From: Cryptomeria japonica
Lineage: Eukaryota; Streptophyta; Pinopsida; Cupressales; Cupressaceae
Direction of reading: 5' to 3'
Length of the DNA: 64,000 nucleotides
Assembly: GCF_030272615.1 (NCBI RefSeq)
Contig: NC_081405.1
Coordinates: 161,512,194 to 161,576,193 of the forward strand
The notes under the pieces are model-generated. The model searched no databases and had not been told where the DNA came from. It saw only the letters and a program-made list of their open reading frames with translations. This document shows positions 12,455 to 24,400 of the stretch, in pieces. The stretch's first letter is position 1. Every line of letters starts with the position of its first letter. Both the position numbers and the translations under genes were made by a program.

Positions 12455-12810
12455 CCGAACCACTGTGTAACACAGTGGCCGGCGGTGGCGCGGGAGGCGC
12501 CCGGCCGCGCTGTGGGTAGCCATAGTGGCGCCCGGGGGAAAACCCCTGCCCACGGTGTGCTCCGCCTGCATTTGAAACTTGCACCACCCGCACGTAAAAC
12601 TTGCTCCGCCCGCATGTAAACCTTGCTCCGCCCGCGCGTTCTCCCCTCCGCTCCGCCTCCTCTTTGCTTCCCCCGCGCTGCGGTGTGTTCGGTAAACCTC
12701 TACTCCACCCGTTCTCCACTCCTTCGCTGGGGTTTCAACGCAATAATAAAATCGCCGCCCGGTCCCTTCCCCGTTCGTCCCTTCCTCCGCCGGCGGTTAA
12801 AACAAACTCA
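12455..12810. promoter_or_regulatory. GC-rich, CpG-rich block with 22-bp repeats
   Basis: In otherwise AT-rich DNA this 350-bp block is markedly GC- and CpG-rich (gcgcccggccgcgc and similar). It opens with a perfect palindrome CCACTGTGTAACACAGTGG (12460-12478). At 12556-12640 a unit of about 22 bp (ttgctccgcccgcatgtaaac and variants) occurs four times. A promoter or enhancer role within the LTR is possible by position and composition, but no TATA or start site can be assigned. Confidence 0.45.
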
Positions 12811-12956
12811 AAAAAAAACAACAAATAAAAATAGGAGAGGGTCCGACTGCGGGGTTCGGCCCTGCGTGCCGCCTCCTGTAGCCGCTGACCCACCCTGCAC
12901 ACAACACACACTCACAGCACATAAAATAAAATAAAATAATAGAGATGCTTTAAAAT

Positions 12957-12987
12957 TTGCCCTAACCCTAGTTACGGGTTAGGGCAA
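12957..12987. other. telomere-motif hairpin
   Basis: A perfect 12-bp inverted repeat, TTGCCCTAACCC and GGGTTAGGGCAA, separated by seven bases. Each arm contains CCCTAA/TTAGGG-type text. Lies just after the GC-rich block in the solo LTR. Confidence 0.6.
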
Positions 12988-13806
12988 CACACCAAAACCT
13001 TTAAAATAAAAGATGGGTGTGGAGGGAAGTTTATTTTAAAAAGGGGGAAATTATTTTCTAAAAAAAAAAAGGAAAGATAAGTACCACTTTTTCCCCCTCC
13101 CTTATGATATATAATTATAAACTCATATATATAAAGTTATAAGTGAATATATAGACAATTATGTAAAAATATATATATATATATAAATATATATATATAT
13201 TTATATATATATATATATAAGTAGGATTAAATTGATATTTAATTTGTATTAAAAATTGTTAGATGTAAAGTTAAGTTTTGAATACTTTGGTTAAATATTG
13301 GGCATAAGTAGAAGAAACTTTATAGAAGGATTTTAATATTAGGTGGATTAGATTTTAAAAAAAAAAAAAAAAAGGGTGTAAACACTGAGTTCTTGTAGGG
13401 CCAAGAGGGCCAAATTAAGTATAAGATTATAAGGTAATATTAAATTATGGGGGTTTCATTTAAATAAGGTGTTTTAAATTACGAGGATAAATAAACTTAG
13501 GAATCTTAGAGGGTTAAGAAAGATAAGGCAAATTTTAATAAGTTTAAATTCGAGATTAATCATTATTCTTGAGATTTTAATTAATTTTCTTTTTACAGAG
13601 ATTAGTGATAACCTTCATAGGAGTAATATTAGTCTTTCGAAAAAACTCAGTTAAACTTTATCCCTAGCTGAATTTAATCACTTGAATTACACAAATGTAG
13701 TTGAGACACAACAAAATTGCATTATATTAATTAAGTAAGCCGATATTTAGTTAAGTATTTTAAAAAAAAAAATTATTCCGTTCGTGCCCAAAAGTTGGGC
13801 ATGACA

Positions 13807-16502
13807 CAAGAATTGATTGAGAAGGGAAATATTCATCCAAGTGCATCACCTTGTGGTAGCCCCATTGTTCTAGCAAAGAAAAAGGATGGAACCTGGAGAC
13901 TTTGTATTGACTATAGGGCCCTGAATAAAATTTTAGTCAAAAATAGGTATCCACTTCCCTGAATAGATGACCTCTTGGACCAGCTTACAGGGGCTCGATT
14001 CTTCACCAATATTGATTTGAAATCAGGGTACCATCAAGTACCAATTGAATCAGCCGATGTGTGGAAGGAAACTTTCAAATCTAAAGAGGGATTGTTTGAA
14101 TGGCTAGTGATGCCTTTTGGTCTAACAAATTCTTTAGTGACATTCATGAGAATGATGAATGATATACTTAGACCATTCACTGACTCCTTCGTGGTGGTAT
14201 ATCTTGATGACATACTCATCTTCAACAAAACTTGGGAGGAACATTTGCAACATGTGGAAAAAATTCTCTTAACCTTACAAGATCATGGGCTTTATGCAAA
14301 CAAAGAAAAGTGCTCCTTCGGTATGCAGAGTATCAGATACTTAGGATATGTTATTGATAATGAGGGTGTCCATGTTGATCTTAAGAAGATACAAGTGATT
14401 AAGGATTGGCCGTCTCCTAGAAATCTCACAGAGTTACGAAGTTTCCTTGGGTTAGCAAAATTTTATCGCAGATTTGTGTTGGGAATTTCCCATTTGTCTT
14501 GGCCTCTAAATTAGTCCTTGTGGGGGGGTGGGCACAAGAAAATTTTAATTGGACATGTGCTCAACAAGAACCATTCGAGGGGCTAAAGTGAATGTTGTGT
14601 TTTGCACCAGTTTTATCTCTTCCTGATTTGCAATAGTCATTTGAAATACAAACAGATGCATTAGAATATGCTCTAGGAGCAGTCCTCATGCAACATGGTC
14701 ATCCAGTTGCTTATCAAAGTCAAAATTTTTCTGATACAGTGCATTGGTATGCCACTTACAACAAGGAACTGTATGCTATTGTTCAAACCTATAAATAGTG
14801 GAAACATTACATTTTGGGTAAGGAGACTGTCATCCACACAGATCACAAACCTCTTCAATTTTTTCAAACACAAGAGAAGTTGCAGAATGATCAACATCAA
14901 CGATGGTCAGCATATCTTCAACAATTTTACCTCAATATTCACCACAAGAAGGGAAGCACTAACAAAGTAGCAGACTGTTTGAGCAGGCCTCCAATTGTAG
15001 CCTGAAGTATGGTTTTCAACTCATACAGTCATGAAACTGAAGCCTGGGCTTGCTTGTATGAGAGCGATGTTGAATTTGCAAATGTTTATAATCAATTGGT
15101 GAAGGCACATCAAGTGAATGACTTCTATTTGCAAGATGGAATGCTTTGTCACCTTGGCCAAATCTATGTGCCCAATGCAAAATGCAAAAATTTGATATGG
15201 GAAGCTCACTATAGTAAGGTTGCTGGTCATTTTGGTATAGGTAAGACTACTTCTATACTTCAGAGGCATTTCTATTGGCCAAATTGCAAAATGATGTTAT
15301 TTCATATATTCAAGCTTGTACCGCATGTGCTATTGCTAAGCCTGCCAATCATAAACTTGGGCTATATTCACCACTTCGTGTTCCTGAAAAACCTTGGCAT
15401 TCAGTTTCTATGGACTTTATGTCTAGTCTTCCTACCACCAAAAGAGGCCATGAATGTGTGTATGTTGTGGTAGATAAGTTCTAAAAAATGGCAATAATAG
15501 TGGCATGTAAAAAAATAATTTCTGCAAACGATATTGCAAAGCTCTTCTTTGAATACATTTGGGTTCATTTTGGTGTACCGAATACCATTATCTCAGATAG
15601 GGACAATAGGTTTCTTAGTAAGTTCTAGTCTACACTATGGGAAAAGATGGACACAAAATTAACAAAGTCTACTGCTTTCCACCCTCGAACAGATGGCCAA
15701 ACAAAGGTAGTGAATCGGATGATCATACAAATCCTACGAATGTATCACTCCAAACATCCCTGCACATGGGATGAAAGTCTTCGATATGTTCAGTACAGCT
15801 ACAATAGGGAAATTCATAGTTCAACTGGCCACAACCTATTTGAGGTTTGTCTTGGTTATCAGCCATTTGCACCCATGGATGTTGCCATACCACTTATTCA
15901 ACCTGATCTGGTTCCACATGTTGGTAAGGAGGAAGATAGGGCAGCCCAGTTCATTGATAGAATTCATCATCTGCAACAACAAGTTCATGAAATATTGGAG
16001 CACACCAATAAAAAATATAAGGAGAGACATGATGAGCATTGTACTCCTCATAATTTTCAAGTCGGGGACAAGGTGTGGTTGTATATCCAGAACGAATGAT
16101 TGTAGGGTGCCAATAGGAAGCTTCGTCCTCTGTGTTATGGGCCATACACAATCATCAAGCAAGTTGGTGATAATGCTTTTGAGCTTAATTTACCTCCATT
16201 TCTGGGTCTTCATCCAGTCTTCAATGTGGAACTCTTGAAGCCATATTTTCCTCCACTATTAGATGTTGCAGATGTAGTAGAAAAATATCTCCACTATAGA
16301 ATTGAATCCAAATGCAACTACCCCATTCCAATGCGATCAGACTATGGACACCATGGTGAAAACACTCAAACAATAGTAGATTTACTTGTACAAAGTGGTT
16401 CGAGCAAGGCAGATTGCTCAACAAGGAAAATGGTTTACCAGGGAGCAAATTCAAGAACGGTTTCCTCATCTCATTCAGGGTGTTGATGCAATGGGGCCCA
16501 TT
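13807..16502 (+). pseudogene. gypsy pol, unit A: RT, RNase H, integrase
   Basis: Copies RNA to DNA and integrates it. Reverse transcriptase: [21 protein letters not shown] near 13857, FFTNIDLKSGYHQVP near 13996, MPFGLTN near 14109, and catalytic [10 protein letters not shown] at 14193-14222. RNase H near 14650-15003: QTDALEYALGAVLMQHGHP, then DHKPLQFFQ, ending VADCLSRPP. Integrase 15009-16100: the H-H-C-C zinc region around 15200-15330 (AHYSKVAGHFG, CTACAIAK), core with SMDFMSSLP near 15406, ISDRDN near 15589 and TAFHPRTDGQTKVVN near 15668, where the usual Glu reads Lys. C-terminus has KLRPLCYGPYTIIKQVGDNAFELN near 16120. Stops and frameshifts at about 13960, 14510, 14800, 15480 and later. 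Confidence 0.9.
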
Positions 16503-16509
16503 GCATTCC

Positions 16510-17042
16510 AAGGGGGAAGTAATGATCAGAAGCAAATCTGAAACAGTGGAAAAATATTTTTATATATTTTTTTAGTTTTTCTAGACCTTAGTAATTGGCA
16601 TTTTTGAAGGCCTTCGAGACATTTTTAGCCCTTGAAATTTTGGCTCGTCCTTTAGAACATTGCCAAAGGCAATTTCTTTTAGGACTTCGCCTCCAACTCC
16701 TGAAGAAATTTCCAATGAGTTAAATGGCTCATAATTTGAAGTCCTGTGTAGAAAGTTATGCCTAGTTAAAGTTAGGAGAAAATTTTATATAGTTTCTTTT
16801 GAAATTTTCATAGTTTTAGATTTTATTATGTAAATAAACAAGATGTGACTATTGGGTTTCGATTCTCAAGGAGTTGTTGGTGACCGTTGGAATCCCTTAG
16901 ACTGATATATGTTGGATTTTCAAATTGAATAGAACACTTTTTTGCTTGCATCAATTATATGCTTTCTTGTTCATGTAAACAAAATTTACAATATCGCAAG
17001 TTCTCACTCAGGTGTTGTCATCTGAATCCATAATTCGGATCA
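16510..17042 (+). repeat. polypurine tract and gypsy LTR 2 (middle, shared)
   Basis: AAGGGGGAAG at 16510-16519 precedes TGATCAGAAGC at 16523. LTR 2 is 520 bp and ends ggatca. It serves as the 3' LTR of unit A and the 5' LTR of unit B, which is the hallmark of a tandem dimer. Confidence 0.9.
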
Positions 17043-17162
17043 ACGGTATCAAAGAAAGTTCGCTCCTGTATTTCATATCACATGCGATCAACATATCAAA
17101 GATTGGGGTTAGAAAGAAGGAATCCTTCAGACTACCTTCCTTTGAGACGCACACAATCACAG

Positions 17163-20100
17163 ATGGCTAAGTTGTAGACCCACGATGACATTAAAGCATT
17201 AGTTACAGATGCACTAACAAAACAACGTGAAGAAATGATGGAGCAGTTCAAGCAAATGCTTGAAAGTTGTGGGTCACAAGCAAACCCACCATTCACAGGG
17301 TATATGCCATTCAAGGTGTAAGTAAATTTTGATATACCCACATTTCAAGGAAAGATCGATGCAGATGTTGTTGATGATTGGGTTTCAAAACTGAAAAGAT
17401 ATTTCTTTGTCAATCATTTCCTAGATGAAGAGAAAATAACTTTCACTCTCCTCAAAGCTGAAAATCATGTGAAAGATTTGTGGGAAGCAAAGTTAGCATC
17501 CAAGGCAATAGAAAATGGCAGTACTTTATTTTTTATCAAAAACCCACATGGGGAGAATTCATGGAGCACATAAAGGAGGAATATTCTCTTATTGATACAT
17601 ATGAACAAAAATATATGCAGTGGCAATTGCTTCAACAGAAGAAGGACCAAACTATTTAGGAATATACTAATATGTTTCATGCCTCAGCAGCAAAGCTTGG
17701 TATCAAAGATTGTGAGAAGCACGGAGTTTTGAAATATCAAAGTGGAATCCACAGATATATCCAAACCGAAATGGAATTTCTAAACATAGAGACTTTACCT
17801 AGTGCATATAATTTTGCCACAAAAATTGAGGAGAAATTCAAATAGAAAGGAAGGAGGGATAACTTCGCAAAAAACATATGGAAGGGTGAAGGTGGCAAAA
17901 CTACATGGAAATAAACCTCTAAGGAACCCTCTCCCAATTCACCAACAAAAAAGACATGGAGTATGAAGAAGACACAAGAGAACAGTATGTGGTGTGAATT
18001 CCATAAGAGTCCCTCTCATAACACAAAAGATTGCAGAACCATAAAAAGCTTAATGATGGAGACACATGAGGACAAGGCAGAACCTAAGGTGGCCGAAACT
18101 TGCACAGAAGAAAGTCATGAACAGGTCATTGAGGCTGATCCATATGCAACGATAGCTACTACAAAGATATTGCCCCAGGAGGATGAGGAGAGATTGGTCC
18201 ATTGACAAATGGGGGTCAGAGGAAAAGCCTTGCACTTTATCGTTGATAGCGAAAGTCAAAAGAATCTAATATCAACAAAGACTGTGAAGAGACTGAATAT
18301 GAAAACAACCCACCTGCAACCCTATTCAATAGGATGGGTAATTCAAGGCAAAGATATCTAGGTGCACCAGCAGTTTCGCCTTTCATACTCCATAAAGCCT
18401 TTCAAAAACGAGGTAATCTGTGATGTGGCTCCTTTAGATGTTTGTGATGTTCTATTGGGACAACCATATATGTACTAGTGACATGGTGTTTATGAGTCCA
18501 GGCCTCGCAGTGTGACAATCAGATTAGGTGAGCATAAATACCGAATACAAGAGTTAAGCCCTGCATACACTACCTCTTTGATTAGTGCCAAGCAATGTAA
18601 GAGGTTGGTTGCCAAAATGGGAACATTCATATTATTGATAATTCATTCTGAAGAAGAAAGTAAATCAGTTTATAATTCCTATGCCATCACAAACACCACA
18701 ACACTGCAGAAAAGATCAATGGATCAAATTTTGATGAAATATGAAAACCTGTTTAAGTTACCAACTGTGGTACCTACACACTGCCAAGTAAGACACCCTA
18801 TTAATTTGATACCAAGAACTCCATTACCTAATGAACTGATCTAGCATAGGTCAGTATTATAGAATAATGAGATTAAGAGGCAAATACAAGAATTGATTAA
18901 GAAGGGACATATTCATGCAAGTGCATCACCCCGTGGCAGCCCCATTGTTTTAGCAAAGAAAAAGGATGGAACCTGGAGACTTTGTATTAACTATAGGGCC
19001 TTGAATAAAATTTCAGTCAAAAGTAGGTATCCACTTCCCTGGATAGATGACCTCTTAGACTAGCTTAGAGGGGCCCGATTCTTCACAAATATTGATTTGA
19101 AATCAAGGTACCATCAAGTACCAATTGAATTAGCTAATGTGTGGAAGACAACTTTCAAATCTAAAGAGGGATTGTTTGAATGGATAGTGATTTCTTTTGG
19201 TCTAACAAATCCTAAAGATAAATTCATGAGAATGATGAATGATATACTTAGACCATTCACTGACTCCTTCGTGGAGGTATATCTTGATGACATTCTCATC
19301 TTCAATAAAACTTGGGAGGAACATTTGCAACATGTGGAAAAAATTCTCTTAACCTTACAAGATCATGGGCTTTATGCAAACAAAGAAAAGTGCTCCTTTG
19401 GTATGTAGAGTATCAGATACTTAGGATATGTTATTGACAGTGAGGGTGTCCATGTTGATCTAAAGAAGATACAAGTGATTAAGGACTGGCCATCTCCTAG
19501 AAATCTCACAGAGTTACAAAGTTTCCTTGGGTTGGCAAACTTGTATCGCATATTTGTGTTGGGATTTTCCCATTTATCTTGGCCTCTAAATCATTCCTTG
19601 TGGGGGGGGGTCACAAGAAAATTTTAAATGGACAGGTGCTCACCAAGAAGCATTCGAGGGGCTAAAATGAAGGTTATGTTCTGCACCATGTTTAACTCTT
19701 CCTGACCTACAGTAGTCATTTGAAATACAAATAGATGAATCACAATATGCTCTAGGAGAAGTCCTCATGCATCATGGTCATCTAGTTGCATATCATAGTT
19801 AGACTTGTTCTAGTACAGTACATCGATATGCCACTTACGACAAGGAACTGTATGCTATTGTTCAAGCCTGTAAGAAGTGGAAACATTACATTTTGGGTAA
19901 GGAGACTATCATCCACATAGATCACAAACCTCTTCAATTTTTGCAAACACAAGGGAAGTTGTAGAATGATCGACATCAATGATGGTCAGAATATCTTCAA
20001 TAATTTCACTTCAATATTCGCCACAAGAAGGGAAGCACTAACAAAGTAGTAGACTATTTGAGCATGCCTCTAATTGCAACCATAAGTATGGTTTTGAACT

Positions 20101-20522
20101 CATTCAATCATCAAACTGAAGCCTAGGCTTTCTTGTATGAGACCGATGTTGAATTTGAAGATGTTTATAATCAATTGGTGAATCAATTGGTGAAGGGACA
20201 TCAAGTGAATGACTTCTATTTGTAGGATGGAATGCTTTGTCACCTTGGTCAAATTTGTGGGCCCAATGCAGAATGCAAAAATTTGATATGGGAAGCTCAC
20301 TATAGTAAGTTTGCTAGTAATTTTGGTATACGTAAGACTAATTCTATAATTCAGAGGTATTTCTCTTGGCCAAAGTTGTGAAATGATATTATTTCATATA
20401 TTCAAGCTTGTACCGCATGTGCTATTGCTAAGCTCGCCAATCGTAAAATTGGGCTGTATTCACCACTTCCTGTTCCTGAAAAACAATGGCATTCAGTTTC
20501 TATGAACTTTATGTCTTGTCTT
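17163..20522 (+). pseudogene. gypsy gag-pol, unit B, 5' part
   Basis: Collinear with unit A and carrying the same early stop after MAKL. Gag is broken by more frameshifts than in A. The CysHis knuckle is at about 17990-18035 (WCEFHKSPSHNTKDC). The protease centre reads FIVDSESQKNLIS near 18238, so DSG has become DSE, a lesion different from unit A. Reverse transcriptase runs from about 18890 with FFTNIDLKS near 19078 and [11 protein letters not shown] near 19273; RNase H near 19720-20060 is heavily stopped. The integrase zinc region reaches 20440, then the copia complex interrupts the frame at 20523 inside the core domain. The solo LTR seen in unit A is absent here. Confidence 0.85.
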
Positions 20523-21419
20523 TGTAAGGAAGTTAAGTAGCGGAAACAACTTCCTACACTAACCTTGAGAGGAGGGTAATGCAAAACTTTTTCAGATCAT
20601 TACAACAGTTACAGAAAAATAGAAATAGATATAATAGCATTCATACCACAACACAGTGATTTACGTGGGGAAAACCCTTTCGGGAGAAAAACCCCACATT
20701 CCAAAAGCAGCTCAATATTTTATTCAGCAATCAAAAACAGATTACAACATACATGCAGAGCAAGCTCTTTGCAGGAGTACCACTAATCAGAGATTCAGAG
20801 GCAACTCAATAGCCATAAGACTCTTTTACACCCAACCTCTATCTCACACACCTCATAAATAGGAGATGCAATACAAGAAATCGTCAAACGGTATTACAAA
20901 ACCATGGGCTAAAACCACCCAATAAGGTGTAGCCGACCTTATCTCCCTTCTAGATGCCCTATGACATGTTAAAGAACACATCAACATGTGTCGCTCCCTT
21001 TTACAGCTCATTTATGTATGCGATACAAATTATTTTTCCTATTTTAGGAGTACAAACTTTCGGAGGCCATAACTTGAGAACCGGGTGTCCGATTGACGAA
21101 CCGTTTGAAGCGCCGGAAAGCTCGCGAAGTGCTCTATCACTGCATAAGTGGCTATGCCAGTTATAGCCACTTTTCAGGGCGTTTCGGAGCCTCTAAAGCC
21201 CCCAAAATTAAGTTTAAACATTTTATCGCACCCCTCCAAGACGAAAACTTTAATATCTTCAAAACTAGCTGTGACCTTGCGATGCAACTTTACCGGAATG
21301 CTTATCTAGCCAACCAAAAGCTTTAGGGAGAGTTTCGCACCATTTAGTGCTCAAATGAAAACTTACTATAAATAGTAACCTCACATAAATGCAAGGTTGA
21401 GACACCATTTTTCCCAACA
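20523..21419 (-). repeat. copia LTR a (3' end of the complex)
   Basis: Plus-strand ends TGTAAGGAAG and TTCCCAACA. The adjoining aatctcccacttg (21420-21432) is the polypurine tract read on the other strand (caagtgggagatt). Distinct from LTRs b and c at scattered positions, a few per cent by eye. Confidence 0.92.
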
Positions 21420-21475
21420 AATCTCCCACTTGTCGAACACCTTGCAGGAGTGGAAGGGAATGTCAACACAATGAA

Positions 21476-24400
21476 TCAATTGCTAGGGGCCATAACGCCC
21501 ATAGACTCTGAACACCATCTGAACTTCTTTGTGCTCACAGCTTTAGTTAAAGCATCTGCAACATTCATCAAAGTTTCCACCTTAACCAACTTCACCCTAC
21601 CATCTTCGACCATATCTGTAACAAAATGATACTGAACATCAATATGTTTGGTCCGGGCATGAAATGTCGGGTTCTTAGCTAGGCTAATTGCATTCTGACT
21701 GTCACAGTAAACTGTCACTGTACCTTGTTTTATTCCAATATTCGAACACAGTCTCTTAAGCCAAATGACCTCTTTACAAGCATGAGTAGCTGCCATATAC
21801 TCTGCTTCAGTAGTGGATAAAGCAACCACAGCCTGTCGCTTACTCATCCAACTAATTGCACCACCAAACAAAGTAAACACATAATCACTGGTGGATCTTC
21901 TGCTATCAATATCATCTGCACAATCTGAATCCACATAACCATGGATATCAAGGGAAGTCATGTCTCCAACTGAATTACCATGATAACACAAAGAATACTC
22001 TGAAGTACCCTTCAAATATCTAAAGACTCTTTTGACTGCATCCTAATGAACTCTACCAGGATTAGACATATATCTAGAAAGTACTCCCACTGCTTGGGCA
22101 ATGTCTGGTCTAGTACAGACCATAGCATACATCAAGCTTCCAACCGCACTCTGGTAAGGCACTCTGCTCATGTCTTCCATCTCCAATGGGGATGTAGGAC
22201 AATCTGAAATAGATAGTTTCGTTCCAACTGTAAAAGGAACACTCAATGGTCTACAATTCTGCATGTTGAATCTCTGTAGCACTGAATTCACATACTTACT
22301 CTGGCCTAGCCATAGCTTTCTGTTCACCCTATCTCTTCTAATTTCCATCCCAAGAATGTGCTTTACTGCACCAAGATCTTTCATTTCAAATTTAGCAGCG
22401 AGCTGAGACTTCATCAACATACAATGCAATGAATAAGAAATGATCACCATCAGATTTATAACAAACACGATGATCTGATTTAGAACGTTCAAATCCCAAA
22501 CTCAACACATATGTATCAAATTTCTGGTAACATATCCTAGGACTTTGTTTGAGGCCATACAAAGATTTCTTCAACTTACAAACCAAATTACTTTTGCCTT
22601 TCACCACATAGTACTCCGGCTGTGTCATATAAATATCTTCCTCCAAATCACCATGAAGGAAAGCAGTTTTCACATCCATTTGCTCAACCTGGCTCTGATA
22701 CCACTTGTAAGGAAGTTAAGTAGCAATAAAAAGCAAAAATCTAATGGACGTCATTTTTGCAACAGGAGAAACTATCTCACTGTAATCAACACCCTCAACC
22801 TGAGCGTAGCTTTTTGCAACCAACCTTGCTTTATACTTCTCAATGCTTCCATCTGAACCAATCTTTTTCTTGAACACCCATTTACAACCAACAGGTTTTC
22901 GTCCTTCAGGCAATGGTACAAGATCCCATGTATCATTCTTTTTCAAAGCTGCCATTTCTTCCTCCATAGCAATCTTTCAGGATTCTGCATCATTCATACC
23001 TAATGCCTCTTCTACAGATTTTGGTTCATCCACACAATATTCAGAGCAAAAATACATCTCCAATCATTAGGTGAATACCTTTCAGGTGGTTGTCTATGTC
23101 TTGTAGACCTTCGAACAAGCTGAGTTGGAGTTTCTTCCTCCTCTTCTGAAGATTCAGAGCTAGACGAGCTCTCGTCAACTTCTTGCCTATCTAGGGGTCT
23201 CGATTCAAATCTTTCAAGTGTAGAAGGAAGTTGAATCACATCTTCTTTTTTAGTCTGTTCTAGCTGCAATGTAACAGGAGGAGACTTAATTTCTCTAAAA
23301 ATAACACTTCTACTGTGAATTACCTTTTGTGCAACAGGGTCCCAAAGCTTGTATCCTTTCACACCATAACTATACCCGATGAAGATACATTTCACAGCCT
23401 TGTTCTCCAACTTTGTTCCCTTCTCCTTTCGCACATGTGCATATGCCTCACAACCAAAAACTCTAAGATGTCTCAATGAAGGCTTGTGACCTGACCATGC
23501 TTCCATAGGCATTTTATCAACAAGAGCTGATGTAGGAGACCTGTTAATCAGGTAGCAAGCAATGGCAATAGCTTCAGCCCAAAACTTTTGTTCGAGACTA
23601 GCACCACTCAACATACTCCTCGCCTTCTCCATCAGTGTCCTATTCATTCTTTCTGCAAGTCCATTCTGCTATGGAGAATACGGAGTTGTCTTCTGCCTGT
23701 TAATTCCACACTCTTTACAGAATCTATCAAAATCATTAGAGCAAAACTCACCGCCATTATCAATTCTCAAATATTTTATTTTCTTTCCAGTCTGCAACTC
23801 AACCATTGCTTTAAATTCTTTAAAACGACTAAAAACTTCAGATTTACTCTTTAGAAAATAAACCCATGTCCTTCTACTAAAATCATCAATAAATGAAACA
23901 TAATATGTGGATTTTCCAATCGAAGAGACATCTACTGGACCAAACACATCATAATGGATAAGATCCAAAACACCACAAGTTTTATGAGAACTCGAGTAAA
24001 ACTGAACGCGGTTTTGTTTTCCATAAATGCAATGCTCACATAAATCAAAGTCAAGATTACAATAATTCAAACCTTCAACAAGGTTTTTATTTTTCAAGGT
24101 TCTTAGACCCTTTTCTCCAATGTGGCCAAGTCTCTGGTGCCATAACATAGTCTTCTCTGCAGGTAACTTTGCTTCAGATGAAAGAGCACCCTTAGGTACC
24201 CAAAAACCATTTCCATCTACTAAAGGTGAAACCTTCAAATCTTCCAGTGAAGTATCCACAGATTTACTTTTTACAGAAGTGCTATTACACTCAATAGTTT
24301 ATGCTTCAAGCTTATACAAAGTGCCAAACCTGACACCTCTAGCAACTACCATAGCACCCTTAATCATCTTACATCCTGCTTCAGAAAAGACTACCTGCAC

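Larger units (their letters stand above)
9245..13806. mobile_element. 4562-bp solo LTR inserted in gypsy unit A
   Basis: Unit B reads aggcaaatacaagaattg continuously, whereas here the same site is split: caaga (9240-9244), then TGTGAGGCCC, and 4.6 kb later GGGCATGACA followed by caaga (13807-13811). A perfect 5-bp duplication with TG...CA ends identifies a retrotransposon LTR insertion. I find no second copy of either end inside and no gag or pol, so a solo LTR is the best reading. The end sequences resemble those of some Tekay/Del-type gypsy LTRs (from memory of the family, not checked). The open frames inside (10296-11486, 12319-12934) match nothing I recognise. Contains TA microsatellites, a GC-rich block and hairpins listed separately. 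Confidence 0.75.

Noticed and set aside
12319-12934. Arg/Pro/Ala-rich frames in the GC-rich block
   Set aside because: Open in several frames on both strands because GC-rich sequence has few stop codons; the 22-bp repeats explain the composition.
20656-21326. Open frames repeated in the three copia LTRs
   Set aside because: They lie on the strand opposite to the element within LTRs and differ by stops and substitutions between copies.
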